A stretch of DNA of 64,000 nt from Halorhodospira abdelmalekii (GCF_016583625.1 NZ_NRRN01000011.1:1-64000), one strand, 5' to 3'; numbered from the stretch's first letter, positions 47,331 through 56,129 are shown. The notes: generated by a model not told the origin, from the letters alone. Made by a program: numbers and translations.

Positions 47331-47356
47331 GGGGACAGATTAATAAATCTGTCCCC
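47331..47356. repeat. Palindromic repeat, copy 3, containing the cbiG stop codon
   Basis: Arms GGGGACAGATT/AATCTGTCCCC around AATA, followed by TTTT on the plus strand. The stop of the convergent minus-strand cbiG gene (47340-47342) lies inside the palindrome. It is 22 bases from copy 2. Confidence 0.9.
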
Positions 47357-48164
47357 TTTTACTGCTTTTACTGGGGGAGTCAGCCGGCCGATAGATCACA
47401 AGCCGGCTGTCGATCTCTGGGTCGATCCCGACCCCCGAAGCAGTCACCCAGAGCAGCGCTGCGTAGTTGTGCGGATCGATCGCCTGCCAGCTGCGGACGC
47501 GGATTAGGTGCGCCGGCGGCACGTGTGACGGTTGCCAGACGGCGTCCTCCTCGATTAGCGCCAGCGGCTCGCCGTTGACCATCGCCGCGGCGGCCCGACG
47601 GAGTGCATCCGGGCTCGCGACCACCCGCCACCCCTGGGTGCTGCCGAGCAAGTCGACCGCCGGCAGCCCGGCGCTGTCGGAAGCGGTCGTGATCACGGCC
47701 TGAGCATCGAGTTGTGCAGCAGCCCATGCAGCGAGGGCATTGGCGCCACCCCGGTGGCCGCCGACGACCGGCACAACAAAGCGTGCCGACTCATCAATGG
47801 CGATCACCGCTGGATCGGTCGCCTTATCACGCAGCTGCGGCGCGATCAGGCGGACCACTGCGCCGACCGATAGGCAGCAGATCAGTGCGCATCCAGCCTG
47901 AAAGCGGGCAGCGATGAGGGGGGCGAGGGCACCGCGTGGGTAGCGGGTGATGCGTCCCTCCAGGCCCTCCAGGCGGTCTAGATCCTGTTGCGGTGTTGTC
48001 GAGGTTGGGCGGTTCGGGAGGGAGTCGGCAAAGCGCAGCGGTACGATCAACTCGGCCTGCGGCAGCAGCCGAGCCAGTGTTGCGGCGCGACGGACGCCGT
48101 TGCGTGTGGTGGCGATTATGGCGATCGCCAGCTGCGGAGGCTCGTTGGCAGAGAGATTCGTCAC
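47340..48164 (-). CDS. cbiG: CbiG N-terminal part (cobalt-precorrin-5A hydrolase, split form)
   Basis: 274 residues. The CbiG N-terminal and central domains are recognisable: AIIATTRNGVRRAATLA, CALICCLSVGAVVRLIAPQL, and DPAVIAIDESARFVVPVVGG with HRGGANALA, then QAVITTASDSAGLPAVD. The C-terminal CbiG domain is missing here and is found fused to CbiH at 42184-44115. Standard CbiG is about 320-350 residues. The last residues (SKSSKRGQIY) come from the palindromic repeat. The start overlaps the cobI stop by four bases. Confidence 0.85.
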   Translation of the reverse strand: MTNLSANEPPQLAIAIIATTRNGVRRAATLARLLPQAELIVPLRFADSLPNRPTSTTPQQDLDRLEGLEGRITRYPRGALAPLIAARFQAGCALICCLSVGAVVRLIAPQLRDKATDPAVIAIDESARFVVPVVGGHRGGANALAAWAAAQLDAQAVITTASDSAGLPAVDLLGSTQGWRVVASPDALRRAAAAMVNGEPLALIEEDAVWQPSHVPPAHLIRVRSWQAIDPHNYAALLWVTASGVGIDPEIDSRLVIYRPADSPSKSSKRGQIY

Positions 48165-49000
48165 CCAACTGATCCGCGATTCTGACCCTGAGCTTTGCCC
48201 TGACCCTGACCCTGACCCTGATCGTTGCCCGATCCGAGATCGGTCGTGCGCTGGTGCTGGTGCTGGTGTTGTTGGTGGTGCTGGCGGTTACGGATCAACA
48301 GCAGCGATAGGTAGTGTGGCTTCAGGGTGCGCAGCTGCGCCAAATCGGTGACGATCCGCTCGTGCTGTGTGCCGGCGCGCTCGACAAAGGCGCACTGCCC
48401 CTCGAGCCCGGAGCGCTGCAGCAGCTCGACGAGTTCAGCGAGCAGCGGTTTGACCTTCAGTAGCACCAAGGTATCGAGTGCCGGCAGCAGCCGCTCGACC
48501 GTGGCGATATCGTAACCGGCTGGTAGTACAGCGAAGCGCTCGTGGGTCTGAGCGAGCGGCCAGCCGAGGCGTGCCGCGGCGGCGTTAAATGACGTGACCC
48601 CAGGGATCGTCTCAACGGCTACGGTGGGAAGGTTGGCCTGCACGGTGCGGCTTAGATGGCTGAAGGTGGCGTAGGTCGAGGCGTCGCCCTCGACCAAAAA
48701 GGCGACATCCTCCCCGGCGCTGAGCCGGTCGCCGACCGTTGTCGCGGCGCGTGCCCAAGCGCTGGCCAAGGTCGCAGTGTCGTGGGTCATCGGGAAGAGC
48801 AGTGCCGAGTGATCGGCAGGCAGGGCCAGTCCGGCGCGCTCCACGATCTCCAGAGCGTAGCTCGCCTGTCCCGGAGCGCTAATCGGGTAGGCCCAGTGCG
48901 CCGGCCCGGTCAGGACTTCCCAGGCTCGGCGGGTAATCCAGCCGGGGTCGCCGGGACCAAGGGAGACGCCGATCAACCGGCCCGTTGCGGTGGTGGTCAT
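48161..49000 (-). CDS. cobI: Precorrin-2 C20-methyltransferase
   Basis: 279 residues. The SAM-methyltransferase core has GVSLGPGDPGWITRRAWEVL, VAFLVEGDASTYATFSHLSR, VETIPGVTSFNAAAARLGWP and ERAGTQHERIVTDL, matching CobI/CbiL. The last 45 residues are His/Gln- and Gly/Gln-rich, encoded by CACCAG- and CCTGAC-type short repeats (48185-48285 region), and are absent from ordinary members. It is between cobM and cbiG in a tight minus-strand operon. Confidence 0.92.
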   Translation of the reverse strand: MTTTATGRLIGVSLGPGDPGWITRRAWEVLTGPAHWAYPISAPGQASYALEIVERAGLALPADHSALLFPMTHDTATLASAWARAATTVGDRLSAGEDVAFLVEGDASTYATFSHLSRTVQANLPTVAVETIPGVTSFNAAAARLGWPLAQTHERFAVLPAGYDIATVERLLPALDTLVLLKVKPLLAELVELLQRSGLEGQCAFVERAGTQHERIVTDLAQLRTLKPHYLSLLLIRNRQHHQQHQHQHQRTTDLGSGNDQGQGQGQGKAQGQNRGSVG

Positions 49001-49006
49001 ATCGCT

Positions 49007-49813
49007 TTAACCGTTTGTCGCCTGCCGAAAGGCGTGGCTGAAGCTTGGATCGTAGAGGCGTGACTGCGCCCGCTCGGTGCGCTGCCGGGCGCCTAGCGTC
49101 GGTCCGGCGATCACCATCGCCTGCGATTGGATCTGCGCCTCACGGCACGCCTCGGCGAGGTGGGCGAGATCGGTGCGTAAGATGCGCTCCTCGCCCGGCC
49201 ACGAGGCCTTGTGCACGACAACGACCGGGGCCGTCTTACTCCATCCGGCCGTCTGCAAGGCGGAGCTGATCTTATCAAGCAGGGTGGCCGAGAGGTAGAT
49301 ACAGAGTGTTGTGCCGTGCTTGGCCAGCTCGCTCAGCTGCTCGCTAGCGGGAACCGGAGTCAGCCCCTCGACGCGGGTAAAGATCACCGTCTGCGTGCTC
49401 TCCGGCAAGGTCAACGACTCGCCGGCGGCGGCCGCTGCGGCCATCGCCGAAGTGACCCCGGGGATGATGCGCACAGTGATGCCGGCCTCATCGAGGGGTT
49501 GGGCAATCTCCGGCAGGGCGCCGTAGAGCGAGGGGTCGCCTGGCTGCAGGCGCACGACCTGAAGCCCCTGCAGCGCCCGCTGCAACAACCAGTCGCGCAG
49601 CTGCTCAAGATCCATCCCCTTAGAGTCGGCAAGCTCGCAATCGGCCCGCGCCCAACTCAAGACCTCGGGGGCAACCAGTGAGCCGGCGTAGAGGATCGCA
49701 TCGGCACGGCTTACGCAGTCGCGACCGCGCACGGTGATCAAGTCGGCGGCTCCCGGACCGGCACCGACGAAGCAGACCGAACGCTCGGTAGCGGATTGGG
49801 GGCGGTGGCTCAC
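49007..49813 (-). CDS. cobM: Precorrin-4 C11-methyltransferase
   Basis: 268 residues from the GTG at 49813, which has AGGAG seven bases upstream. A longer frame reaching 50134 runs into the divergent gene and is rejected. CobM/CbiF signatures are SVCFVGAGPGAADLITVRG, ILYAGSLVAPEVLSWA, RLQPGDPSLYGALPE, IIPGVTSAMAAAAAAGESLT and KASWPGEERILRTDL. It is followed by cobI after six bases. The 166 bases to cbiA must hold divergent promoters. Confidence 0.94.
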   Translation of the reverse strand: MSHRPQSATERSVCFVGAGPGAADLITVRGRDCVSRADAILYAGSLVAPEVLSWARADCELADSKGMDLEQLRDWLLQRALQGLQVVRLQPGDPSLYGALPEIAQPLDEAGITVRIIPGVTSAMAAAAAAGESLTLPESTQTVIFTRVEGLTPVPASEQLSELAKHGTTLCIYLSATLLDKISSALQTAGWSKTAPVVVVHKASWPGEERILRTDLAHLAEACREAQIQSQAMVIAGPTLGARQRTERAQSRLYDPSFSHAFRQATNG

Positions 49814-49979
49814 TAGCGCTCTCCTATTGCCTTCTTTGCAACCGCATGGGTGATCACGGAGTATGGCGGCATTCGGGGGTGCATTCGCCAGTTGTATGGG
49901 TCGCGCTGGCCGGTTGTCTCGGTCGGCCGGATCGGCAACACTGCGCCTCACCGTCCACGAGCAGAGAGTTGGAGCGAGC

Positions 49980-51308
49980 GTGAAGAGAGAGCATCGACCA
50001 TCGGACCCTCCACAACCGGCAACCGCCGCCGCCATCTTACTCTCCGCGCCCGCATCCGGACAGGGCAAGTCGATGCTCACCGCGGCTATGGCGCGCATGC
50101 ACCGCAACCTCGGTCGGCGGGTGCGGCTCTTCAAGCACGGCCCCGACTATCTCGATCCGATGCTCTTGGAGGTCGCCTCTGGGGCACCAGTCTATCAGCT
50201 CCACCCGTGGATGACTGGCGTCGAGGAGTGCCGTCATCGGGTTGCTGCGGCTGCGCAGCAGGCCGACGTTATTTTGATCGAGGGGGCAATGGGCCTCTAC
50301 GACGGCTCGCCCTCAAGCGCCGATTTGGCAGTGATGCTCGGCGTGCCGGTGGCGGTGGTGATCGATGCGCGAGCCATGGCCGAGACTTTCGCCGCCGTTG
50401 TCTCGGGGCTGGCGCGCTATCGCGACGATCTGAGCTTCTACGGCGCGATTGCCAACCGGGTCGGCAGCCCTAGCCACGCCGCGAAGCTGCGTGCGAGCAT
50501 GCCCGACGATCTACCCTGGCTGGGGGCGGTGCCGCGGCATGCGGCGCTGACCGTTCCCGATCGCCATCTCGGTCTGATGCAGGCCGGCGAGCTGGCCGAT
50601 CTTGAGCAGCAGCTCGATGCGGCGGCCACGGTCTTGGCCGAGGCCGGTTTCGATGCCTTACCGCCGATGCGCCAGTGGGCTGCCCCGGTGCCGTTGACGC
50701 CGCCACCGCAGCGGCTCGCCGGGATGCGTGTTGCGGTCGCTCGGGATGGCGCCTTCGCCTTTATCTACCGCGGCAATATCGAGCTGCTGGAGGCGATGGG
50801 TGCCCAGGTCGTCTTTTTCTCACCCTTGCACGATCACGAACTGCCGGCGGCCGATGCGATCTGGCTACCCGGTGGTTACCCCGAGCTGCACGCCGCTGCA
50901 CTGGCGGCCAACCGGCCCATGCTGGAGGCGTTGCGTCGTCATCACCAGGAGGGTAGGGCGATCTTGGCCGAGTGCGGTGGCCTGATGTACTGCGCCTCGG
51001 AGTTGCGCGATCTGCACGGGGCGTGTCACCCGATGCTGGGCCTTCTGCCCGGTCAGGCGGCGATGGCCGATCGTCTGGTGGGGCTCGGCTTACAAGCCTG
51101 GGAGGCAGAGGGTGGAACGTTGCGCGGACATACCTTTCACCACTCGCACTTTGCCACCGAGCTGAACCCGTGGATGCAGGCGCGGCGGTGTCGTGGTGGG
51201 GTCGGTGAGTCGATCTATCGCCAAGGCTCGTTGACAGCGACCTATTTCCATGGCTACTTTCCTTCCGCGCCGGAGTTGGTGAGTCGGCTCTTGGGCGCGG
51301 GTGACTGA
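49980..51308 (+). CDS. cbiA: Cobyrinate a,c-diamide synthase
   Basis: 442 residues from the GTG at 49980, which has GGAG five bases upstream and gives the usual N-terminus. The ATP-binding loop is LLSAPASGQGKSMLTAAMAR, followed by KHGPDYLDPMLLE and EGAMGLYDGSP. The class I glutaminase domain has the catalytic cysteine in AILAECGGLMYCA and the histidine in ATYFHGYFPSAP. It amidates the a and c side chains using glutamine. It is the first gene of the cbiA-cbiET-cobQ plus-strand set. Confidence 0.94.
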   Translation: MKREHRPSDPPQPATAAAILLSAPASGQGKSMLTAAMARMHRNLGRRVRLFKHGPDYLDPMLLEVASGAPVYQLHPWMTGVEECRHRVAAAAQQADVILIEGAMGLYDGSPSSADLAVMLGVPVAVVIDARAMAETFAAVVSGLARYRDDLSFYGAIANRVGSPSHAAKLRASMPDDLPWLGAVPRHAALTVPDRHLGLMQAGELADLEQQLDAAATVLAEAGFDALPPMRQWAAPVPLTPPPQRLAGMRVAVARDGAFAFIYRGNIELLEAMGAQVVFFSPLHDHELPAADAIWLPGGYPELHAAALAANRPMLEALRRHHQEGRAILAECGGLMYCASELRDLHGACHPMLGLLPGQAAMADRLVGLGLQAWEAEGGTLRGHTFHHSHFATELNPWMQARRCRGGVGESIYRQGSLTATYFHGYFPSAPELVSRLLGAGD

Positions 51309-51380
51309 TCTCGCCTCCCGTCTCCTGCCGCCATCACGATCACCCGCCACTATTAAGCCACCATCTCAAGCCACCATCTC

Positions 51381-52886
51381 ATGAATGAAGAGCCAGAGCG
51401 GTCCACAAGCGCCCCTACAACCGCCTCACCTTGGTTGACGCTGATTGGTCTCGGTGCGGACGGTGCCGCCGGGCTGACCGAAGCGGTGCGCGCGTTGATC
51501 GCCGACGCCGAGTGGGTGGTCGGCGGGGCGCGTCACTTGCAGCTGGTGGAGTCGTTGATCACCGGTCAGAGCTTGGCGTGGTCGTCGCCACTGACCTCAA
51601 CCCTGCCGGAGCTGTTGGCGCTGCGCGGACGGCGAGTGGTCGTTCTGGCCTCGGGCGATCCCTTCTTCTACGGGGTCGGCACTTTGCTGCGCCGCCACCT
51701 GTCAGCCGCGGAGATCCACTGCATCCCGCACCCTTCGAGTGTGGCCTTGGCAGCCGCGCGCCTCGGCTGGACGCAGCAGGCGTGTGCAACCGTCTCGCTC
51801 GCCGGTCGCCCGCTGACGAGCCTACGCCCAGCGCTGCACCCAGGACGCGGGCTCTTCGTCTTGAGCGCTGATGCCAAGACCCCCGGTGAGGTGGCCCAAG
51901 CGCTCATAGAGTGGGGCTTCGGGGCGAGCGAGATCACCATCCTTGAGAGGCTGGGCGGACCGGATGAGGCGATGAAACGCTATTCGGCTGCGGCTTTGGC
52001 GAACGCCGCTCCGGCGCCCGATTTTGCCCCGCTCAACCTGATGGCCATAGCGGTCGAGGCCGAGCGGAGCGCCCGGATCTTGGCGTCCGCCCCGGGACTC
52101 CCGGATGACTGGTTCGAGCACGACGGCCAGATCACCAAGCGCGAAGTCCGTGCGGTGACGCTATCGAGCCTGCGCCCGCAGCACGGTCAGGTGTTGTGGG
52201 ATATTGGCTGCGGCTCCGGCTCGATCGCCATCGAGTGGCTGCTGGCTCACCCCTCGACGCAAGCCGTGGCGTTTGAGCGTGACCCCGAGCGAGCCGCTCG
52301 TGCGCAGCGCAATGCCGTCGAGTTGGGGGTGCCGCGGCTCGTGGTGCGGACGGGGAGCGCACCGCAGTGCCTGGACGATTTCCTGGACCATTTCCTGGCC
52401 GATTCGGCGTCTGCGGCGTCTTCTGCGCCCTCTGCCTCCAGTGCGTCGTCCAATTCGTCGACTGTTTGGTCCACTGGGTCGGCTGCGTTTACCGCGTCGA
52501 CCGCAGCGACCGGTTTGTCCAACACGCCTACCGATTTGTCGATCGAGTCGCCCGTCGGTGGGCCTGTCGGTTGGCCGCTGCCGGATGCGATCTTCTTGGG
52601 GGGCGGCCTGCGCGATCTAACACTCATCGAGAAGAGCTGGGAGTTGCTGCCAGTGGGCGGCCGGCTGGTCGCCAACGCCGTTGTACTGGAGACCGAACAG
52701 CTGCTCTTTGCCGCCTGGCAACGCTACGGTGGCCAGCTGACCCGGTTCGGCTGCGAGCGACTCGACCGTGTCGGTACCCTGCACGCCTTTCGCCCGACCA
52801 TGCGGGTGCTGCAGTGGGTGGCCGAGAAGAACAGTGGCTTGCCGACAGTGCCAGGACCATCAGCTGGAGGCAAGAGAAAGGCATGA
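51381..52886 (+). CDS. cbiET: Precorrin-6Y C5,15-methyltransferase (decarboxylating), CbiE-CbiT fusion
   Basis: 501 residues. CbiE occupies about 17-230 (TLIGLGADGAAGLTEAVRAL, VVLASGDPFFYGVGTLLRR). CbiT follows (DDWFEHDGQITKREVRAVTL, LWDIGCGSGSIAIEWLL, PDAIFLGGGLRD). Between the CbiT nucleotide-binding strands and PDAIFLGGG is a Ser/Ala/Thr-rich insertion of about 60 residues (about 337-397), not present in standard CobL/CbiET. Two abutting 13-base direct repeats (AAGCCACCATCTC) end exactly at the ATG, and no ribosome binding site is evident. The stop overlaps cobQ. Confidence 0.9.
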   Translation: MNEEPERSTSAPTTASPWLTLIGLGADGAAGLTEAVRALIADAEWVVGGARHLQLVESLITGQSLAWSSPLTSTLPELLALRGRRVVVLASGDPFFYGVGTLLRRHLSAAEIHCIPHPSSVALAAARLGWTQQACATVSLAGRPLTSLRPALHPGRGLFVLSADAKTPGEVAQALIEWGFGASEITILERLGGPDEAMKRYSAAALANAAPAPDFAPLNLMAIAVEAERSARILASAPGLPDDWFEHDGQITKREVRAVTLSSLRPQHGQVLWDIGCGSGSIAIEWLLAHPSTQAVAFERDPERAARAQRNAVELGVPRLVVRTGSAPQCLDDFLDHFLADSASAASSAPSASSASSNSSTVWSTGSAAFTASTAATGLSNTPTDLSIESPVGGPVGWPLPDAIFLGGGLRDLTLIEKSWELLPVGGRLVANAVVLETEQLLFAAWQRYGGQLTRFGCERLDRVGTLHAFRPTMRVLQWVAEKNSGLPTVPGPSAGGKRKA

Positions 52887-54391
52887 TCGCCAAAAGTCAC
52901 TCCAAGATTCCGTCGGCGCTGATGCTGCAAGGGACCTGTTCAGGGGCCGGTAAGACCGCGCTGGTGGCTGGCCTGTGCCGTCTGTTGGCCCGCCGTGGAG
53001 TGCGGGTGGCGCCGTTTAAGCCGCAAAACATGAGCAACAACGCCGCGGTCACGGTCGATGGCGGTGAGATCGGCCGCGGGCAGTGGCTGCAGGCCGTCGC
53101 AGCCGGAGTCGAGCCGCACAGCGACATGAACCCGGTGCTGCTCAAGCCCGAAGCCGAGCGCACCGCGCAGGTCATCGTCCAGGGGCGAGTGGTGGGGCGG
53201 TTGCAGGCGAGCGCCTTTCGCGAAGCGCGCGCACCGCTGTTGCCGCAGGTCATGGCGTCGTTTGAGCGGCTGCGTCGTGCGTACGATGTGGTGCTGATTG
53301 AAGGGGCCGGCTCACCGGCCGAGCCCAATCTGCGCTCCGGCGATATCGCCAATATGGGCTTTGCGCAAGCTGCCGATGTGCCGGTCTGGCTCATCGGTGA
53401 CATCGACCGCGGTGGCGTCTTCGCCTCTTTGCTGGGCACGCTGGAGTGGCTCGATGCGGCGGATCGGGCGCGCATCAAGGGGTTCGTCATCAACCGCTTT
53501 CGCGGCGCCCTGGAACTGCTCGGCGAGGCCCCCGCGCAACTCGAGCAACGCACCGGGGTGCCGGTGCTTGGGGTAGTGCCCTCTCTGCCCGATCTGCACC
53601 TGCCCGAGGAGGATGCGCCGTATCGCATGGCCGGACCGCGCGGATCGGGCGGTGCCCTGCAAGTGGCGGTGGTGGCCTATCCACGGCTCAGCAACCACGA
53701 CGACTTCGACGCCCTCGATGCCGAGCACGGCGTACAGGTCCGTTTTGTGCGAACACCCGCCGAGCTTGATGGCGCCGACTTGGTGGTGCTGCCGGGCTCC
53801 AAGCAGGTCTTCAGCGATCTGCAGTGGTTGCAGGAGAGCGGCGTGGCCGAGGCCCTGCTGCGCCATGTGCGCTACGGTGGCCGGGTCATCGGTATCTGCG
53901 GCGGTCTGCAGATGCTCGGTGAGTGGATCGACGACCCGAGCGGTGTCGAGGCGGCGGAGGGGAGCCGGGTTGCGGGGCTCGGGTTGCTTCCGGTGACGAC
54001 CCGTCTAGCGGAGCGTAAGCAGCTGCGCGAGGTCTCAGGCACGGCCGCTTGGCCGGCACCGGTGGCGGTCAGCGGCTACGAGATCCACTACGGCGTCACC
54101 GACAGCAGCGCGACTGACAGCAGGGTGGCTGACCGTGCCCTTGGTGCCCTTGAGGACGCCGGCGCGACTGGCCCTGCCCCAGAGGGGGAGTGCTTTCCCT
54201 TTATTGCACGTTCTGCCGATGGGCGGGTGCTCGGTAGCTACCTGCATCGTCTCTTCGATAGCGGCCCCTTTCGCCGTGCACTGCTTGCAGAGCTCTTTGC
54301 CCTGGATAGCAGTGAAGGCGATGAACGGCAGCGCATTTGCAGCGAGCTCGATCGTCTTGCCGATGCGCTCGAGGCGGCGCTGGCGCTCTAG
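52883..54391 (+). CDS. cobQ: Cobyric acid synthase
   Basis: 502 residues from the ATG at 52883 (ATGA overlap with cbiET). The N-terminal ATP site is LMLQGTCSGAGKTALVAGLC, followed by APFKPQNMSNNAAVT, LLKPEAERTAQVIVQG and GDIDRGGVFASLLGT. The glutaminase domain has the nucleophile in VIGICGGLQMLGEWI and the histidine in VLGSYLHRLFDSG. It amidates the b, d, e and g carboxyls. No adenosyltransferase, cbiB or lower-ligand genes follow in the window. Confidence 0.95.
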   Translation: MIAKSHSKIPSALMLQGTCSGAGKTALVAGLCRLLARRGVRVAPFKPQNMSNNAAVTVDGGEIGRGQWLQAVAAGVEPHSDMNPVLLKPEAERTAQVIVQGRVVGRLQASAFREARAPLLPQVMASFERLRRAYDVVLIEGAGSPAEPNLRSGDIANMGFAQAADVPVWLIGDIDRGGVFASLLGTLEWLDAADRARIKGFVINRFRGALELLGEAPAQLEQRTGVPVLGVVPSLPDLHLPEEDAPYRMAGPRGSGGALQVAVVAYPRLSNHDDFDALDAEHGVQVRFVRTPAELDGADLVVLPGSKQVFSDLQWLQESGVAEALLRHVRYGGRVIGICGGLQMLGEWIDDPSGVEAAEGSRVAGLGLLPVTTRLAERKQLREVSGTAAWPAPVAVSGYEIHYGVTDSSATDSRVADRALGALEDAGATGPAPEGECFPFIARSADGRVLGSYLHRLFDSGPFRRALLAELFALDSSEGDERQRICSELDRLADALEAALAL

Positions 54392-54512
54392 TCGTTTCAG
54401 CCGCTTCAGCCGCGACTCTCGCCGACCACCGGATGTGGGGCCCGCACACCGGGTGGGGTGGCGCAGGCGCCGAGCCAACATCGGCTGGCGCCGTGCCACG
54501 AAATCGCTCCAA

Positions 54513-55277
54513 TCACTGAGCCGTCATTCCCGCATCAATCATATAACTCGCTCCAGTGATACCGGATGCGGAGTCGGAGAGCAGAAACGAAGCGGTGGCT
54601 GCGACCTCTTCGTTGGTGACGTAACGTCCGAGCGGTATGCGACCCAAAAAGCCTTCTTTCACCGCATCGCCCTGGCCGGGCTGAATTTGATCTTCGATCG
54701 ATCGCATCATCCGATTGTCGACCGGCCCCGGGTTGATCGTATTCACGCGGATCCCCTCCGGTCCGAGCTCCGCTGCTGCGGTGCGCATCAGCCCCATGAC
54801 CGCATGTTTGCTGGCTACATAGGGGCTTAGGCCGGGGGAGCCGCGGACTCCGGCTACACTGGCGGTAATCAGGATGGAACCGCCACCGCCGCGACGCAAC
54901 GAGGGTAGTGCCGCCTGGATGCCGTAGCGGACGCCGTGAACATTGACCGCGAAGACCTGATCCCAGACCGCATCGTCCGTGGCTTCAAGGGGGCCGATCC
55001 GGCCCTCGGTGCCGGCGTTCAGAAAGAGGCCGTGAATGGGTCCAAAGCGCGCTTCGGCAGCTTCGATCATGGCTTGATTGTCGGCTTGGCTCGAGACGTC
55101 GACCGCCATCGCTGCAGCCCTCTCGCCCAAGCTGTTGGCAAGCGCTTGTACACCGTCCAGTTCGCGGTCAGTTAGTACCAGGTGAGCACCGTGGGCATAG
55201 AGCAGCCGGGCGGTTGCCTCGCCAATGCCGCCTGCCGCTCCAGTGATGACGATGTGACGACCGTTTAGATGAGCCAT
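54513..55277 (-). CDS. Short-chain dehydrogenase/reductase
   Basis: 254 residues, classical SDR. The cofactor loop is TGAAGGIGEA near residue 13-22, with D37 in LVLTDRELD (favouring NAD), NAG in FLNAGTEGRIG, catalytic serine in ITASVAGVRG and YVASK. Its C-terminus SGITGASYMIDAGMTAQ is typical. The substrate is not predictable. It is convergent with cobQ and does not belong to the cobalamin pathway. Confidence 0.87.
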   Translation of the reverse strand: MAHLNGRHIVITGAAGGIGEATARLLYAHGAHLVLTDRELDGVQALANSLGERAAAMAVDVSSQADNQAMIEAAEARFGPIHGLFLNAGTEGRIGPLEATDDAVWDQVFAVNVHGVRYGIQAALPSLRRGGGGSILITASVAGVRGSPGLSPYVASKHAVMGLMRTAAAELGPEGIRVNTINPGPVDNRMMRSIEDQIQPGQGDAVKEGFLGRIPLGRYVTNEEVAATASFLLSDSASGITGASYMIDAGMTAQ

Positions 55278-55529
55278 TTCCCTCTCCTTACCAGGCTGCG
55301 TGTGAGCTGCATAAGCACATAGGCTGATGGGTCTTTAACGGCGTGCAACCCCGGCGCCGCCTTACCACCGCCACCCCGAACCGTCTCCGCTGCACGGTTA
55401 CCAGGCGGACACGATTAGCATGCGGAGTGTCGCAGCGCGTTTGGGTCGTTTACACCTTAGCTTGGCTTACGCCCTCCGTCCAATCAGACTCCTGCCGGCT
55501 GGCTACGTGTTCGCCAATGGGCACATAAG

Positions 55530-55542
55530 GCACACAATGTGC
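55530..55542. promoter_or_regulatory. Possible operator of the toxin-antitoxin operon
   Basis: GCACA-CAA-TGTGC is a perfect 5-bp inverted repeat 13 bases before the toxin start. BrnTA-type systems are autoregulated by the antitoxin, so this could be its site. The call rests only on symmetry and position. Confidence 0.35.
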
Positions 55543-55555
55543 TACGCTCCAACCC

Positions 55556-55834
55556 ATGAAGCCGATCACGTGGAACCCAGAGAAGAACAAGCTTCTGCAA
55601 GAGAAGCGAGGCATCGCGTTCGAGGATGTGGTTTTTCACATCGTGGTCGGAGGCATTCTGGATACATTCGAACATCCGAATCAAGAGCGGTATCCTGGCC
55701 AACAGGTACATGTGATTGAGATAGAGGGGTATGCCTATCTGGTGCCCTTCATAGAGTCGGAAGATGAGGTCTTTCTCAAAACAATAATTCCGAGCCGGAA
55801 AGCGAGCAAAACCTATTTGAGAGGTTGGAAATGA
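55556..55834 (+). CDS. brnT: BrnT-family toxin
   Basis: 92 residues. The BrnT pattern is visible: ITWNPEKNKLLQEKRGIAFE at the N-terminus, a HPNQERYPGQQVHVIEIEG core and the C-terminal FLKTIIPSRKASKTYLRGW. BrnT is a RelE-fold ribonuclease toxin that blocks translation. The toxin precedes its antitoxin, as in the classic brnTA order, and the two genes overlap by four bases. The sequence is less G/C-rich than the cobalamin genes, consistent with transfer. Confidence 0.78.
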   Translation: MKPITWNPEKNKLLQEKRGIAFEDVVFHIVVGGILDTFEHPNQERYPGQQVHVIEIEGYAYLVPFIESEDEVFLKTIIPSRKASKTYLRGWK

Positions 55835-56103
55835 GTAGGCTGGATAAAGAAGAGCAGGAAATTCTGGATGCATTTGATGCGGGTGGGCTCCGGCGAGCAC
55901 CGGATTTTGAAGAGAGGAAAGCACGGCATCAGCAGTACGCGGAAGCCATGTTTAGGAAGGATGCCCGGATCAACATCAGGCTTTCTTCCAAGGATCTTCG
56001 GGGCCTCCAGAAGAAAGCCCTGGCAGAGGGTATCCCTTACCAGACACTTATTTCCAGCATCCTCCATAAGTATGTGGAAGGCCGCTTGCGTGAGGATCGG
56101 TAG
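55831..56103 (+). CDS. brnA: BrnA/CopG-like antitoxin
   Basis: 90 residues from the ATG at 55831, preceded by GAGG at 55821-55824. The C-terminal half (RINIRLSSKDLRGLQKKALA, then EGIPYQTLISSILHKYVEG) is a ribbon-helix-helix DNA-binding domain. The N-terminal half would wrap the toxin. It is 26 bases upstream of hsdM, so the pair may share the restriction operon's transcript. Confidence 0.75.
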   Translation: MSRLDKEEQEILDAFDAGGLRRAPDFEERKARHQQYAEAMFRKDARINIRLSSKDLRGLQKKALAEGIPYQTLISSILHKYVEGRLREDR

Positions 56104-56129
56104 CGACTAACCTTACAACTGGAGAGTGA

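Noticed and set aside
49814-50134. N-terminal extension of CobM
   Set aside because: It runs into the divergent cbiA gene and has no conserved sequence; the GTG at 49813 has a proper ribosome binding site.
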